Shown here in pieces: positions 35,277 to 44,709 of a DNA stretch of 64,000 nt. Position numbers and translations under genes: made by a program. Location: positions 62,001 to 126,000 of the forward strand of contig NZ_JAUSRE010000010.1 of the NCBI RefSeq assembly GCF_030811655.1, read 5' to 3'. Origin of the DNA: Pseudarthrobacter enclensis. GTDB taxonomy: Bacteria; Actinomycetota; Actinomycetes; Actinomycetales; Micrococcaceae. Below the pieces are notes generated by a model. The model ran no database searches. It had not been told where the DNA came from and saw nothing but the letters and a program-made list of their open reading frames with translations. Each line of letters starts with the position of its first letter. Position 1 is the stretch's first letter.

Positions 35277-36784
35277 ACGTGGCCTCCGATGGTTAGGAGC
35301 TCGCGCTTGGATGCGCGCTTTTTGCGGGCGACGCGGACCGCGGTAAACAGGATCATGGCCGCGATGATTAGTTCAACGATGATTACACCCGGCCGGCTGA
35401 CCCAATTGAACTGGAACAGCGAGTAGCTGACGGTGAAGTAGCGCTCGAGGATTTCGCCCAGGACCAGGCCCAGGAGCAGCGGAATCCTGGGCCATCTGAA
35501 GCGGCTGCACAGCACTCCGATCGCGAGGAAGACGAGCATGATCCAAACATCATCAAGGGAGCTCGTGTTCGAAAACGCGCCAATCGTGAGCATCGCTACG
35601 AGGAACGGAACGAGCAATCTGCCGGTCACCGATGTGAGCTTGGCGAGTGGTCGGATCAACAGATAACCGAGGATAACGGCCGCTATGGTGCTCAGTACGA
35701 TGATCCACACGAGCGAGAGCGTGACGTCGAGGTTCTTTCCCAGCATCTCCGGGCCGGGATTCAGGCCCAGAATTAGGAACGCACCCAAGAGCACGGCCAT
35801 ACTCGCGCCCGACGGCACACCGAAGGCGATCGTCGGGACAAGGTGACCGCCGTCTTTCGCCGTGGTCGTAGCGCCGGCGGCGATCACACCCTCGATCGAA
35901 CCGTTGCCAAACTCCTCGGGCCGCTTGGAGGTCTGTCTCGCATGGCCGTAGGCGACGAACTGAGACACCGATCCCCCCAGACCAGGCAGCATGCCTAGGA
36001 CGGCACCGATGGCGCTGGCACGCAACATCAGCCACCAGTGCCGGAAAGAGTCCTTCACGCCAACGAGGATGCCCCCGAGGTGCGGTGCCACGATGGTTTT
36101 GGTTTCACCGTCTTTGTCCAGCATGGATTGCAGAACCTCAGCGCCACCGAGAAGGCCCACCACCACAGGAACAATGCCGATACCCTCCCAGAGGTGCAAG
36201 CTTCCGAATGTGTACCGTTCGATGCCCAGGTTCGGGTCAATTCCGACGAGGGACAGGAGCACGCCGACGGTGGCCATGACCAAGCCCTTGTGGATGCTGC
36301 CACCGGAGAGCGACGCGATAAACGTCAAGCCCAGCACGGCTGCGGCAAACAGTTCGGGAGCGCTGATGCTCATGATCAGCGGTCGCATCACAGGTATCAA
36401 CGCCATGAGGAGGATTGCGCCAAAGATCGAACCGATCGCCGAGCTCGCAAGGGACGCCCCTAGCGCCCTCCCGGCCTGGCCCTTCTTGTTGAGTGGATAG
36501 CCATCGAGCACCATAGCAGCTGCCGTCGGCTCGCCCGGGATGCCAAACAGGATCGAGGTGAAGTCCCCTGCAATGGCGGAGACAACATACATGCCCAGCA
36601 GAAGCGAGAATGCTGGCACTGGATCCATGCCAAAGGTTACGGGGATAAGCAGCGCAAGCGTCACCGCGCCGCCGAGCCCCGGGAGGATGCCGACGAGGAA
36701 GCCGATCACCACGCCGATCAAAAGCATGAGTAGCGACATCGGCGTGATGGCCTCGCCGAGCGCGCTCCAGATTGCGTCGAGCAC
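35273..36784 (-). CDS. tctA: TctA-type large permease subunit
   Basis: 503 residues and about 11-12 membrane helices. Conserved stretches include GILPGLGGAVTLALLIP near the N-terminus, the GIPGEPTAAAMVLDGYPL region and the later LPGLGGSVSQFVAYGHA repeat. GTG 36784 follows AAAGGAG. With TctB and TctC it forms a sodium- or proton-driven carboxylate importer. Two operator-like sites and a TTGACA -35 lie in the divergent region upstream. Confidence 0.93.
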   Translation of the reverse strand: MLDAIWSALGEAITPMSLLMLLIGVVIGFLVGILPGLGGAVTLALLIPVTFGMDPVPAFSLLLGMYVVSAIAGDFTSILFGIPGEPTAAAMVLDGYPLNKKGQAGRALGASLASSAIGSIFGAILLMALIPVMRPLIMSISAPELFAAAVLGLTFIASLSGGSIHKGLVMATVGVLLSLVGIDPNLGIERYTFGSLHLWEGIGIVPVVVGLLGGAEVLQSMLDKDGETKTIVAPHLGGILVGVKDSFRHWWLMLRASAIGAVLGMLPGLGGSVSQFVAYGHARQTSKRPEEFGNGSIEGVIAAGATTTAKDGGHLVPTIAFGVPSGASMAVLLGAFLILGLNPGPEMLGKNLDVTLSLVWIIVLSTIAAVILGYLLIRPLAKLTSVTGRLLVPFLVAMLTIGAFSNTSSLDDVWIMLVFLAIGVLCSRFRWPRIPLLLGLVLGEILERYFTVSYSLFQFNWVSRPGVIIVELIIAAMILFTAVRVARKKRASKRELLTIGGHV

Positions 36785-36891
36785 CGGCGCTCCTTTCTGG
36801 CGTCGTTGCCAAATGTTGATAGGTCTGTGCCCGCATGCTCGAGGACAGAGGCGAATGTCACAGTGAAGATTATTTTTAGGAGCTTATGGCT

Positions 36892-36923
36892 ATTGGTCTT
36901 GCCATGTCAATGGACTAACCAAT
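36892..36923. promoter_or_regulatory. divergent control region with paired GntR-type operators
   Basis: ATTGGTCTTGCCAT (36892-36905) and, reversed, ATTGGTTAGTCCAT (36910-36923) together form a 34-bp inverted repeat with outer arms TATTGGT/ACCAATA (36891-36924). On the minus strand, TTGACA (-35 for tctA) spans the 4-nt gap between them; a weak plus-strand promoter (TTGCCA and TACATT) overlaps them. They match the sites at 42677 and 44710 next to the GntR gene. Confidence 0.6.
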
Positions 36924-37038
36924 ACATTCTTAAGGGGCGATGACGCCGCTGAGAGGCCTTCGATCGCAGGTACATCGCGTGCCCGTTACGGGTCGCGGTG
37001 CCACTCCACCAAGCAATGTGCATGAAAGGTGAAAGTTT

Positions 37039-37932
37039 ATGGATCCAAATCACGTGGGAGTCGTTGGGCTCGGTGGCATGGGCAAAGCCCTCGCCGAGAG
37101 TCTGATAGCGGCAGAACACCCAGTGGCGGTGTGGGACCGGCACACAGATCGAGTAGCGACAACGGCGATGATCGGCGCCGCTCCGTCGGTGAGCCCGCGC
37201 CAGCTGGCCGAGCAAAGCAACGTCATTTTCATAGCTCTGCCCAATCCTGCCGCAGTCCGTGAAGTGTTGTACGACGAGGAAACCGGCGTGCTTGCCGGCC
37301 TTTGTCCTGAAGCCTTAATCGTGGATATGACCACTGGAGATCCGGAACTGGCCCAGGACGTCGCCCAGCGCGTTGCGGCGCTTGGCAACGGTGCGCGCTA
37401 CGTCGACGCCCCGGTATCCGGCAAGGCCCCTAACCTAACTGTCATGATCGGCGGTCAGGCCGGTGTGCTCGGGAGCGCCGAACCAATCGTGGAGGACGTG
37501 GCCGCAGCGTTGATCTACACTGGCGCGCTGGGGGACGGGTTCGCGACCAAACTCGTACACCAGCATGTAAAGTACGCGACCCACCTCGCCGTGGCCGAGG
37601 CCCTCGTCGTCGCCCAACAGGCTGGTCTTGAGCTCCCGACGGTGATCGATGCGCTCGAACGCTCCAGCGGTGTTCTCGGCGGTTTCAAGGGCGTCGCCGA
37701 GTACTACAGCGGGAACAAGCGCGCGGTAGCAAAGCACGCGCCTGCTACGACGATCGCCAAGGACATGCGTTTGGCCTCTGCCCTCGCGGATTCGATGGGT
37801 GTTACGAGCGTGACGCTGGCTGCCGCCACAGAGTTCTTCGGTGCCGCCGCGGACGGCGACTACGCCAAGCGCCCCTATCCCGAGAGCACAGAGCTTCTCA
37901 CGCAGCTGCGCACGACTGCACAGGAGAACTGA
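37039..37932 (+). CDS. beta-hydroxyacid dehydrogenase (HIBADH/GarR-like)
   Basis: 297 residues. Rossmann motif VGVVGLGGMGKALAESL, substrate motif VDAPVSGKAPNLTVMIGG and catalytic Lys in GFATKLVHQHVKY. The family normally has Lys followed by Asn-Asn (KLVNN); here the pair is His-Gln, so substrate contacts may differ. It should oxidise or reduce a beta-hydroxy acid or similar diol with NAD(P). It starts the rightward operon from the divergent operator region; its TGA overlaps the next ATG (TGATG). Confidence 0.88.
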   Translation: MDPNHVGVVGLGGMGKALAESLIAAEHPVAVWDRHTDRVATTAMIGAAPSVSPRQLAEQSNVIFIALPNPAAVREVLYDEETGVLAGLCPEALIVDMTTGDPELAQDVAQRVAALGNGARYVDAPVSGKAPNLTVMIGGQAGVLGSAEPIVEDVAAALIYTGALGDGFATKLVHQHVKYATHLAVAEALVVAQQAGLELPTVIDALERSSGVLGGFKGVAEYYSGNKRAVAKHAPATTIAKDMRLASALADSMGVTSVTLAAATEFFGAAADGDYAKRPYPESTELLTQLRTTAQEN

Positions 37933-38651
37933 TGGCCTTCGACAGATCGGCACGGGAGCTGCTCGCCGAATCATGCCGAATCATCGCCCATGCAGGCTTG
38001 GCGGAGGATGTACTGGGTCACGTCAGCATGCGAACCGACGCCGGCATCGCGATCCGCTGTCGCGGGCCACAGGAGAGCGGGCTGCTGTTTACCGAACCAG
38101 AGGACATTCACGAAGTCGTGGCCCAGCACCCGCTTACGGGCGGCTACAAGGCGCCCAACGAGCTCCCGATCCATGCAGAGGTGTTGGCAGCGCGTCCTGA
38201 CGTGCAGGCCGTTGTACACGCGCACGCTCCGGCAGTCATCGCAGCAGACCTTGCCGGCGTCGAACTCCGAGCCGCCGTTGGCGCCTACAATATTCCGGCT
38301 ATGCGTATGGCAGCAGAAGGAATCCCGACTTATCCCCGGAGCCTCCTGATCAACACGACAGAGCTCGGGCAGGAAGTTGCATCCTCGCTTGGTGGCGCAC
38401 CCGCGTTGGTTCTGCGTGGACACGGAATCGTGACAGTGGGAGCCACCGTTGAACAGGCTGTCGTCCGTGCACTGAATGTGGAGATCCTGGCGCGGATGCT
38501 CGTTGCTGCGAATGCGCTGGGAACTGTGAGCTATGAAGTCCCGGAGGCTGACATGGCGATGATGCCTGACCTGGGATCAGGGTTCAACGACGGCTTCGTC
38601 TGGAACTACCACCGCGCCCGCCTTCGCCACGCCGGACTCGCTCTGCACTGA
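37932..38651 (+). CDS. class II aldolase/adducin family decarboxylase-like protein
   Basis: 239 residues. Metal site: Glu in PIHAE, the HAHA pair, and the later His in LRGHGIV. The family includes fuculose-phosphate aldolase and aromatic decarboxylases, among them 3,4-dihydroxyphthalate decarboxylase (PhtC/PehC) of Arthrobacter and Rhodococcus phthalate pathways. With an adjacent dioxygenase, carboxylate transporter and dehydrogenase, a dihydroxy-aromatic acid decarboxylase is plausible but not proven. A strong hairpin terminator follows 23 bp after the stop. Confidence 0.82.
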   Translation: MAFDRSARELLAESCRIIAHAGLAEDVLGHVSMRTDAGIAIRCRGPQESGLLFTEPEDIHEVVAQHPLTGGYKAPNELPIHAEVLAARPDVQAVVHAHAPAVIAADLAGVELRAAVGAYNIPAMRMAAEGIPTYPRSLLINTTELGQEVASSLGGAPALVLRGHGIVTVGATVEQAVVRALNVEILARMLVAANALGTVSYEVPEADMAMMPDLGSGFNDGFVWNYHRARLRHAGLALH

Positions 38652-38674
38652 ACGTTCCCCGATCAGCACCAAAT

Positions 38675-38707
38675 GATGCCCGCCCGGCGAGTTGCCAGGC
38701 GGGCATC
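38675..38707 (+). terminator. intrinsic terminator after aldolase gene
   Basis: Perfect 10-bp inverted repeat GATGCCCGCC/GGCGGGCATC (38675-38684, 38698-38707) with a 13-nt loop that can pair three further bases. A short T-containing tract (GTCCTTTCG) follows. Confidence 0.75.
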
Positions 38708-38987
38708 GTCCTTTCGTATCGCGATTGTCGCCCATATGTGGAACTGTGCGGATCTGCCTCTTCCTGCACCCGCAGGACGGCTCAACGGACCGCTACCTTA
38801 ACACCACACCAACAGCCGACGAGGACTGGACACAGAACATCCCGTGATGAGCTATGGCCCCTGGACATGAGGGTGGGGTATGCCGCCGTTCAGGGTTTAT
38901 GTGGACCGAAGTATGTCGTGAGGTGGTTGGGCTTCATCTGCCTCTTTCCAACCCTCAGCAGGAAGAGAAGGCATTGCGGGCAAAAAA
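38708..38987. other. intergenic stretch between convergent operons
   Basis: About 280 bp between two terminators. Frames here are short and match nothing recognised. Confidence 0.5.
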
Positions 38988-39040
38988 GTTCCCGTCCTTG
39001 GGACGGGCGCGGGGGATAGCGCCGTCCCAAGGACGGGAAC
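38988..39040 (-). terminator. intrinsic terminator of dioxygenase operon
   Basis: A perfect 19-bp inverted repeat (38988-39006 with 39022-39040) and a 15-nt loop. Read on the minus strand, the stem is followed directly by TTTTTT, the classic form for the leftward dioxygenase operon whose last stop is at 39074. Confidence 0.9.
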
Positions 39041-39073
39041 GTTAATGCAGGCGTTGTCTCAGCGCCTGCCGGT

Positions 39074-39613
39074 TTAGAGGAATACGGAAAGGTTCTTCGC
39101 CAGCAGCACGGTCTGGTCCAGCAACAGGTAGCGGCGAACCACCTTCCATCCATCATCGGTCTTGCGAAGAGTGTCCTTGCGGCGCCCAACGAAGAAATCA
39201 GTTTCGTCGGCAACCCGGTTACGGTAAACGAGGAAGCGGCTCGACAGTTTTACCTCTGGCCAGCTAACTTCCTCGATGCGGACGTTCGTCACCAGGTGTG
39301 AGACACGGGAGACAGGCTCCTCGGCCCAGTGCACGCCCGTGGCGAGCTGCATGACCCGCAACTCGACTGTCGATTTAGGTTCATCGAACCAACAGACCTC
39401 CGAACCGGCCTTCGTCTCACCCCGTGTATCTGCGTCCGCGTATTCCACGTTCATGCGCAGCGGAACGCTGTACTGATAATCATCGGCAAGCAGATCCAGC
39501 CACTCGTTGTACCGGCGCTCGTCCAGCAGGTCTGCTTCGGTGAACAGAAATTCCGAGACCTCCTGCAGCAGCGCCCAACGGTCCGGCCCCATCGAGTAGT
39601 CCGCGCTCGACAT
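39074..39613 (-). CDS. aromatic-ring-hydroxylating dioxygenase beta subunit
   Basis: 179 residues, normal for the small subunit. EVSEFLFTEADLLDERRYNEWLDLLADDYQYSVPLR and the C-terminal RRYLLLDQTVLLAKNLSVFL are typical. It forms an alpha3beta3 oxygenase with the preceding gene. Its ATG overlaps the alpha-subunit TGA by one base (TGATG), so translation is coupled. It is the last gene of the leftward operon, with a strong terminator after it. A paralogue lies at 62425. Confidence 0.93.
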   Translation of the reverse strand: MSSADYSMGPDRWALLQEVSEFLFTEADLLDERRYNEWLDLLADDYQYSVPLRMNVEYADADTRGETKAGSEVCWFDEPKSTVELRVMQLATGVHWAEEPVSRVSHLVTNVRIEEVSWPEVKLSSRFLVYRNRVADETDFFVGRRKDTLRKTDDGWKVVRRYLLLDQTVLLAKNLSVFL

Positions 39614-41130
39614 CAGTTGTTCACCTTTCCGGCGGCGACCTCGGCTGCCGCTTCTTCCGCCTGGCGACGGATGATCGATTCAATTCGGTCGTCCGACTTC
39701 GCAATTTCGATAAGCTCATCCCACCCGAGGTTGTCGACGAACTCGGACCAACGGCGGTAGAACGCCCGCGCGTTCACTTCACCAGAAATTGCGTGGTTCG
39801 AGTGAACCGCACGATCGAGTTCCGAGAGCTGCTCAGTGCCGAGGCCCTGTTGGTAGTTGTACGGGTATCGCTGGGCAACAACGCCCTTTGACGCCTGGGT
39901 AGCGTAATCCCAGTTCTCCATGTCGTCCTGCTCGGTCATGCCGGCAGGACCTCCATAACGCATGTAGTACTGGCGCAACCACTCACGCACATGCTCGGGG
40001 GCCTTCTTGTCGGTCAGGAACCAGCGCCACACCTCGGTCTCGGTGGGACTGATCGGGTGCGCGACGAGAATGCTCCGGGGGAAACCAGCCGCGAACGACA
40101 TGTTCGGGAACATTGTCGCCGGCCCCCGGCCGCCCAGGCGCCGGCCCTCGGCGTCCAGACGTTCCTTTCGCGTCGCCCACGCCTGATCGAAGTACTCGTT
40201 CATCTCCGGTTCGACGAATTCCGGGTAGGCGATCTCATAGGCGAGGTTGTCGCTGGCTCCGTGCCCGTTACGGAAGGAGGTCTTCATTCGGCCCGTCGAG
40301 TGGCCGCCTTGGTCCTGACGTTCACCGTGGCGACGCTTGCCTCGCCCACCTGGACCGATGCCAATGGCCTCAACGGAAGCATGAGTGGAGGCACCATGGT
40401 AGGTGTCGCCGAGGAAGTTTTCAGACACGAATTTCCAATTCGACTTGATGCGCCACTTGAGGACGCCGTGGAATACCTCCGTGTCACCGGGGGTGCCATC
40501 GAAGGCGTCAGCAAGGTTGTCCAGCCACCAGTGGAAGTCGCCGACGTAGTCCAGGAAGTCCTCAGCGTTCTCATCCCAGTTCGCAAAGACGAGGCCCTTG
40601 TAGTTGTAGACCTTGGGGCAGCGCACAAGGCCCCAGTCCTGCTTCTCGAGCTTGCCGCTGTAGGCCGCCTTCATGTGCGGGACGCCGAAGAGGTCGCCGG
40701 GGACGTTGACCAAACTGCCGTCCATGGAGTATGACCATGCGTGATAGGGGCAGGTGAACTGCATGGTGTTGCCCTCGTCATAACGGCACACCTTCATGCC
40801 GCGGTGGCGGCACGAGTTCAACAGCACGTAGACTCCGCCGTCCACATCCCGTGTGAGCAGGACCGGGTCGCTGCCCATCCACGACGAGAAGTAGTCGCCC
40901 GGGTTGGGAATCTGCGTGGCATGGCCCACGAACAACCAGGAACGGGGGAACAGGTTCTTCATTTCCAGATCGAAGATCTCCTGGTTGAAGAAGACCTCAC
41001 GGCTGATTTGGCCTGTTTCCAGGTCGACCAGACTGCGTGCGCGGTGCGGGTCCACAGCCTGTAGGGTGGGAGTGTTGCATGTTTCCGACGTGGGACACGT
41101 TTCGGAGCTGGGGCAAATGTTTGTGGTCAT
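39613..41130 (-). CDS. aromatic-ring-hydroxylating dioxygenase alpha subunit
   Basis: 505 residues. The Rieske 2Fe-2S motif is CRHRGMKVC with CPYHAW 17 residues on. The mononuclear iron site is in ENFLGDTYHGASTH with the partner Asp in EQDDMENW. The short Cys-rich N-terminus (CPSSETCPTSETC) is unusual. It adds O2 to an aromatic ring to give a cis-dihydrodiol, with electrons from the ferredoxin and reductase encoded upstream. The nearby TctCBA importer and decarboxylase-like gene suggest an aromatic carboxylate such as a phthalate, by inference. Confidence 0.93.
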   Translation of the reverse strand: MTTNICPSSETCPTSETCNTPTLQAVDPHRARSLVDLETGQISREVFFNQEIFDLEMKNLFPRSWLFVGHATQIPNPGDYFSSWMGSDPVLLTRDVDGGVYVLLNSCRHRGMKVCRYDEGNTMQFTCPYHAWSYSMDGSLVNVPGDLFGVPHMKAAYSGKLEKQDWGLVRCPKVYNYKGLVFANWDENAEDFLDYVGDFHWWLDNLADAFDGTPGDTEVFHGVLKWRIKSNWKFVSENFLGDTYHGASTHASVEAIGIGPGGRGKRRHGERQDQGGHSTGRMKTSFRNGHGASDNLAYEIAYPEFVEPEMNEYFDQAWATRKERLDAEGRRLGGRGPATMFPNMSFAAGFPRSILVAHPISPTETEVWRWFLTDKKAPEHVREWLRQYYMRYGGPAGMTEQDDMENWDYATQASKGVVAQRYPYNYQQGLGTEQLSELDRAVHSNHAISGEVNARAFYRRWSEFVDNLGWDELIEIAKSDDRIESIIRRQAEEAAAEVAAGKVNN

Positions 41131-41174
41131 CGTGAGACCTCGCTTTCGTGTGGAAGGGGAAGGGACGGGCGGCT

Positions 41175-42434
41175 TCAGCCCACAGAGGCAAGGCGTGCCC
41201 CAGCGGCAAGCTTCTCGAGCTCGACAAGCATCTCGGCCGTCGTTGGTTCAAGCGGCATCAAGCGACGCGCGGCGACCATGCCCCGAGGCCAGCCAAAGGT
41301 GACGACCGCGCCGCAACCGTCGTCATCGCCGTGGGTGTAGATCGCGACCCGACGCGGAGCGGGGCCATCCAGCGTCAGGAGATCGACGTGGGCGTCCGGA
41401 TCCGGATGCCCAGCGACCTGGATCTTCTCTCCGAACTGGTCAGACCAGAAGTATGGGGCCTCCCGGTATCCGACTGGGTTCTCAGGGTGCAGGAGGTTGT
41501 GGGCGACGACGCTCGCCTGGTCGGCTGCGTTTGTCCAGTGCCCTACGCGTCGGGGTTTGGCGGAATGGACGTCGTAGAAGTGCGCGACGTCCCCCAGTGC
41601 GTAGACCCCGGCAGCGCCGAATGCCCGGCACCGGGCATCGGTGATTACGCCAGCGTCGATACGGATGCCCGAGCCATGCAACCATGCCGTGTTGGGTTCT
41701 GATCCGATGCCGGCGACAAGGACGTCAGCCTGGATCTGTTCCCCGTTCTCGAGAGTAATTAGGGCCCCGCTTCCGTCACGTCTGATGGAGCCGATCCGCG
41801 CGTCCGTGCGCACGTCGACTCCGTGTTCGCGATGAGTGGCTGCAATATGGGCACCCACCACAGTGCCTAAGCTGCGCTCAAGCAATGTGCTGCGGCGGTC
41901 GATGATCGTGACTGTAAGGCCGAGCTCCCGGGCCACGGAGGCCGTTTCGGTGGCGATGAATCCGCCTCCGACCGCGACGACGTGCCGGCCCTCCCGGAGC
42001 TGTTCACGGACGGCATCAGCGTCCGATGCCGTTCCAATGACATGACCGATAGACTCTCCATCGTCGGCCACCAGGCGGCGAGGTGACAAGCCTGTGGCGA
42101 TCACCAAGGCGTCGTAACGAATCGCCTGTCCGTCTGAGAGCCTGACCTGGTGTTCCTGCACGTCCAAACCGCTTGCGCAGGCTCGGATGACCGTAGCGTC
42201 AACCGCAGCCCAGCCGCCAGGGATCAGGTTCAGTTGCGTACGCGACCAGCTGCCGGTCAGATACTCCTTCGACAGGGGCGGGCGGTCGTACGCCTCTCCA
42301 GCCTCAGGCTCAATGACGATCAGCTCGCCGGAGAAGCCGTCGGACCGCAGTGCCTGTGCAGTGCGCGCACCCGCGACAGAACCCCCAACAATGACAATGC
42401 GCGCCGGCGGAGCCGTGGGAACAGGCACGGTCAC
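41175..42434 (-). CDS. FAD-dependent ferredoxin reductase
   Basis: 419 residues. FAD-binding IVIVGGSVAGARTAQALR, PLSKEYL, the NAD-binding VAVGGGFIATETAS and the late GVYALGDVAHF place it in the pyridine-nucleotide-disulfide family used by dioxygenases and cytochromes P450. It passes electrons from NADH to the adjacent ferredoxin. GTG 42434 overlaps the ferredoxin TGA (GTGA). The alpha-subunit gene begins about 45 bp after its stop. A paralogue starts at 63561. Confidence 0.92.
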   Translation of the reverse strand: MTVPVPTAPPARIVIVGGSVAGARTAQALRSDGFSGELIVIEPEAGEAYDRPPLSKEYLTGSWSRTQLNLIPGGWAAVDATVIRACASGLDVQEHQVRLSDGQAIRYDALVIATGLSPRRLVADDGESIGHVIGTASDADAVREQLREGRHVVAVGGGFIATETASVARELGLTVTIIDRRSTLLERSLGTVVGAHIAATHREHGVDVRTDARIGSIRRDGSGALITLENGEQIQADVLVAGIGSEPNTAWLHGSGIRIDAGVITDARCRAFGAAGVYALGDVAHFYDVHSAKPRRVGHWTNAADQASVVAHNLLHPENPVGYREAPYFWSDQFGEKIQVAGHPDPDAHVDLLTLDGPAPRRVAIYTHGDDDGCGAVVTFGWPRGMVAARRLMPLEPTTAEMLVELEKLAAGARLASVG

Positions 42435-42628
42435 TCGCCTTCAATCAGGACGAGTGCGTTCACCGGGCAACTGCGAATTCCCGCCTGTACGGTTGCAAGC
42501 TCCCCATCCCCGATGGAATCCCGAGTAACGACCACCAGTCCTTCGTCGTCAAGGTCGAGGTGCTCTGGGTCTATGGCTACGCAGTTGCCGTAGCTCTGGC
42601 ACAGGTGTCGCTTGGCTTCGATCCGCAT
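42431..42628 (-). CDS. [3Fe-4S]-type ferredoxin
   Basis: 65 residues. Cys in CQSYGNC (two Cys with five residues between) and the late SCPVNAL give three Cys ligands, fitting a single [3Fe-4S] cluster like the P450-associated actinobacterial ferredoxins. It is the first gene of the fd-reductase-alpha-beta operon. Operator-like AAATGGT-TAG-ACCATTT and a TATAAA -10 lie about 50 bp upstream. Most ring-hydroxylating dioxygenases use Rieske or plant-type 2Fe-2S ferredoxins, so this choice is less usual. Confidence 0.9.
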   Translation of the reverse strand: MRIEAKRHLCQSYGNCVAIDPEHLDLDDEGLVVVTRDSIGDGELATVQAGIRSCPVNALVLIEGE

Positions 42629-42676
42629 TGATCACTCCTGGGACGTATCTTCACGTGGCGTCGAGAAACACGACGC

Positions 42677-42693
42677 AAATGGTTAGACCATTT
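42677..42693 (-). promoter_or_regulatory. GntR-type operator at ferredoxin/dioxygenase promoter
   Basis: Perfect palindrome AAATGGT-TAG-ACCATTT, the TGGTnnnACCA form bound by FadR-subfamily GntR regulators. It overlaps a minus-strand -10 TATAAA (plus 42691-42696), so binding would repress the dioxygenase operon. Confidence 0.7.
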
Positions 42694-42748
42694 ATAAGAG
42701 ATCATTGTGGATGTCATCTCTGTTTGTCAAGACCGCGCCGGAGCGCTT

Positions 42749-43501
42749 TTACGCCTGGGCGAAACGGGCAGCGGTGCGCCCCAAATGGTCGCGCATAATG
42801 ACGGTGGCGCCAGCAGTGTCACGGGCGGCAACGGCGTCCACAAAGCGGCGGTGCTCCTCAACGCCGCTGGTGTCCTGGTGAGCAGCATCGTGCAGCGATC
42901 GGAGGATTGGCTGTTGGATCGACGTGAGCAGCATGAGAACGGCTGGGTTATGCGCTGCGGCAGCAACGCGCAGGTGGAAGCTCAGGGACGTGCGGGCGTC
43001 GTAGTCACCCCGCTCGCGCTCGGTCAGGGCGCGGTCGCACAGGGCATAGAGTTCCGCGACGTCATCTTCCGTTGCACGTTCGCACACCAGCGGGACAATG
43101 CTGAGCTCGAGAAGCGTGCGTGCCTCCGTGATCTGTGCAGCCGTCAGTGCTGAAAGGGCGAGAAGGTCCCCGATGCTGTCACGCACGACATCAATCGGTG
43201 GAACCGTGACGAATGCGCCACCACTGACGCCCACCTTGATGGTCACCAACCCGTTCGTTTCAAGAATTCGCAGTGCTTCACGGACAGTGACGCGGCTCAC
43301 TGCGAGCTGTTCGGACAAGTCTCGCTCCGAGGGCAAGCGGTCGCCGACGGCGATCACGCCCTCCTGGATCATGGTTCGGATCCGGTCGGCGACGGTCTGA
43401 GAGGAACGCTGGGCCTCAATCGGGGCAAACAGGTCTGTCGAGACCGTCTTCGCTGCGCGACTGGTCCTCAATGTCTTCGTGGTTGTCATCGCTGCCTTCA
43501 T
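42749..43501 (-). CDS. GntR/FadR-family transcriptional regulator
   Basis: 250 residues. Winged helix: [21 protein letters not shown] and [18 protein letters not shown]. The FCD effector domain follows, with its usual Arg and His metal/ligand residues. It probably represses the dioxygenase operon downstream, the MFS-gntR operon and the divergent tct/dehydrogenase pair, since matching operators lie at all three. An acid intermediate is the likely inducer. Its start overlaps the MFS gene 3' end by 86 bp, so the two are co-transcribed. Confidence 0.92.
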   Translation of the reverse strand: MKAAMTTTKTLRTSRAAKTVSTDLFAPIEAQRSSQTVADRIRTMIQEGVIAVGDRLPSERDLSEQLAVSRVTVREALRILETNGLVTIKVGVSGGAFVTVPPIDVVRDSIGDLLALSALTAAQITEARTLLELSIVPLVCERATEDDVAELYALCDRALTERERGDYDARTSLSFHLRVAAAAHNPAVLMLLTSIQQPILRSLHDAAHQDTSGVEEHRRFVDAVAARDTAGATVIMRDHLGRTAARFAQA

Positions 43502-44684
43502 ATGCTGTGTCTCCCCGGGGCGTCCTCCCCGCGCGTCCGAGTCTGCCCAGAATAGTCAGCGCCGGCATAGAAATGATGATACCGGCGATACCTGTAGCGA
43601 TCGCCGCAGTTGGCGCCAAGAGTATGAGGCCCGCCGTGCCCAGCGGGGACGCGAGCAGAGAAACTGACCGGAATGTTCCAATTGACGCAATGGCGCGGCC
43701 CCGATCCCCTTCATCACTGGAGTCGGACGCCAACGCCGGCCCAACCGTCTGGAGAATACCGGCGCCAGCGCCAGAGATGGCGAGCCCCGCGCCCACCAGC
43801 CAGATCGGATCCGGGAAGAACGACGCGAACGCGAGACCTGCGCCCGCCGCGGTCGTGCCCACAACGTGAGCAACCGCGGGGCCCATAGCCTGGATGCGGC
43901 GGGAAAAGGCGCTACCGCCAAGTGAAGCCAGGTTGGCTACCGTCACCAGCGCGCCGGCCACGGGTACGCCATAACCTGCCGTGGTCAGTATCACTGGTAG
44001 ATAAGAGTTGAGGATCCCTCGCCAGGCACCGGCGACTGCCGTCATGCTTGCGGCCATACCTACGCCTGGTTGACGCCAAATCTGCTGCGGGCGCCCAGCG
44101 CCGCTCCGGTTACGTCGCGGAAACGGGTCGAAACGGACCAGCGCTACGGCCGGGCCCAGCGCTATTGCCGCAATTGCGGCAGCCGTAAGGAGGGATACCT
44201 GCAAGGACAGCGCACCAATGAAGCCAGCGAGGACCGGTCCGATCAGCTGGCCGATACCTTGGACAATGTTCAAGCGGGAGAGTGCGGTCACGGCGGAGTC
44301 AGACGCACGCACAACATGCGTCTGACTCCCCGTCCAAAAGTAAGCGCGTGCCGCCCCTTGGAGGAGCTGGGCAAGAATAAAGGCCCACAGCGCCGTGCTG
44401 AGGCCTAGTAACAGACAGGACCCGCACAGCAACACCGTGGCTGCGACGATGAAGTGCTTCGTGGGCAGTTTGCTCATAAGGGCGCCCATCCCGAGACGCG
44501 CCACGGTCTGCGACACGGCTGAGACAGCAACAATGATCCCAATCAGCTCGATAGGATGCCCAGCTTGGGCGGCAAGAAGCGGCACGACGACAGCGCCCAT
44601 CCCCTGCGCGATCGAGAACGCCATATTCGCCGATTGACTCAGAAAGTGATCGCGGCCGCCGCGTACAACGTTCTCCGTAGCCAA
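43416..44684 (-). CDS. MFS transporter
   Basis: 422 residues with 12 predicted helices; the C-terminal tail is charged and cytoplasmic. It is clearly paralogous to the MFS protein at 58745: the [20 protein letters not shown] segment corresponds to FWTSSQTHAVRTSSSAVAAL there. TTG 44684 follows GGAGG. An operator-like site lies 26 bp upstream. It is likely an importer of the dioxygenase substrate or exporter of an intermediate; direction cannot be told. Confidence 0.88.
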   Translation of the reverse strand: MATENVVRGGRDHFLSQSANMAFSIAQGMGAVVVPLLAAQAGHPIELIGIIVAVSAVSQTVARLGMGALMSKLPTKHFIVAATVLLCGSCLLLGLSTALWAFILAQLLQGAARAYFWTGSQTHVVRASDSAVTALSRLNIVQGIGQLIGPVLAGFIGALSLQVSLLTAAAIAAIALGPAVALVRFDPFPRRNRSGAGRPQQIWRQPGVGMAASMTAVAGAWRGILNSYLPVILTTAGYGVPVAGALVTVANLASLGGSAFSRRIQAMGPAVAHVVGTTAAGAGLAFASFFPDPIWLVGAGLAISGAGAGILQTVGPALASDSSDEGDRGRAIASIGTFRSVSLLASPLGTAGLILLAPTAAIATGIAGIIISMPALTILGRLGRAGRTPRGDTAYEGSDDNHEDIEDQSRSEDGLDRPVCPD

Positions 44685-44709
44685 TTACCGTTACCTCCGC
44701 TCCTAGGAC

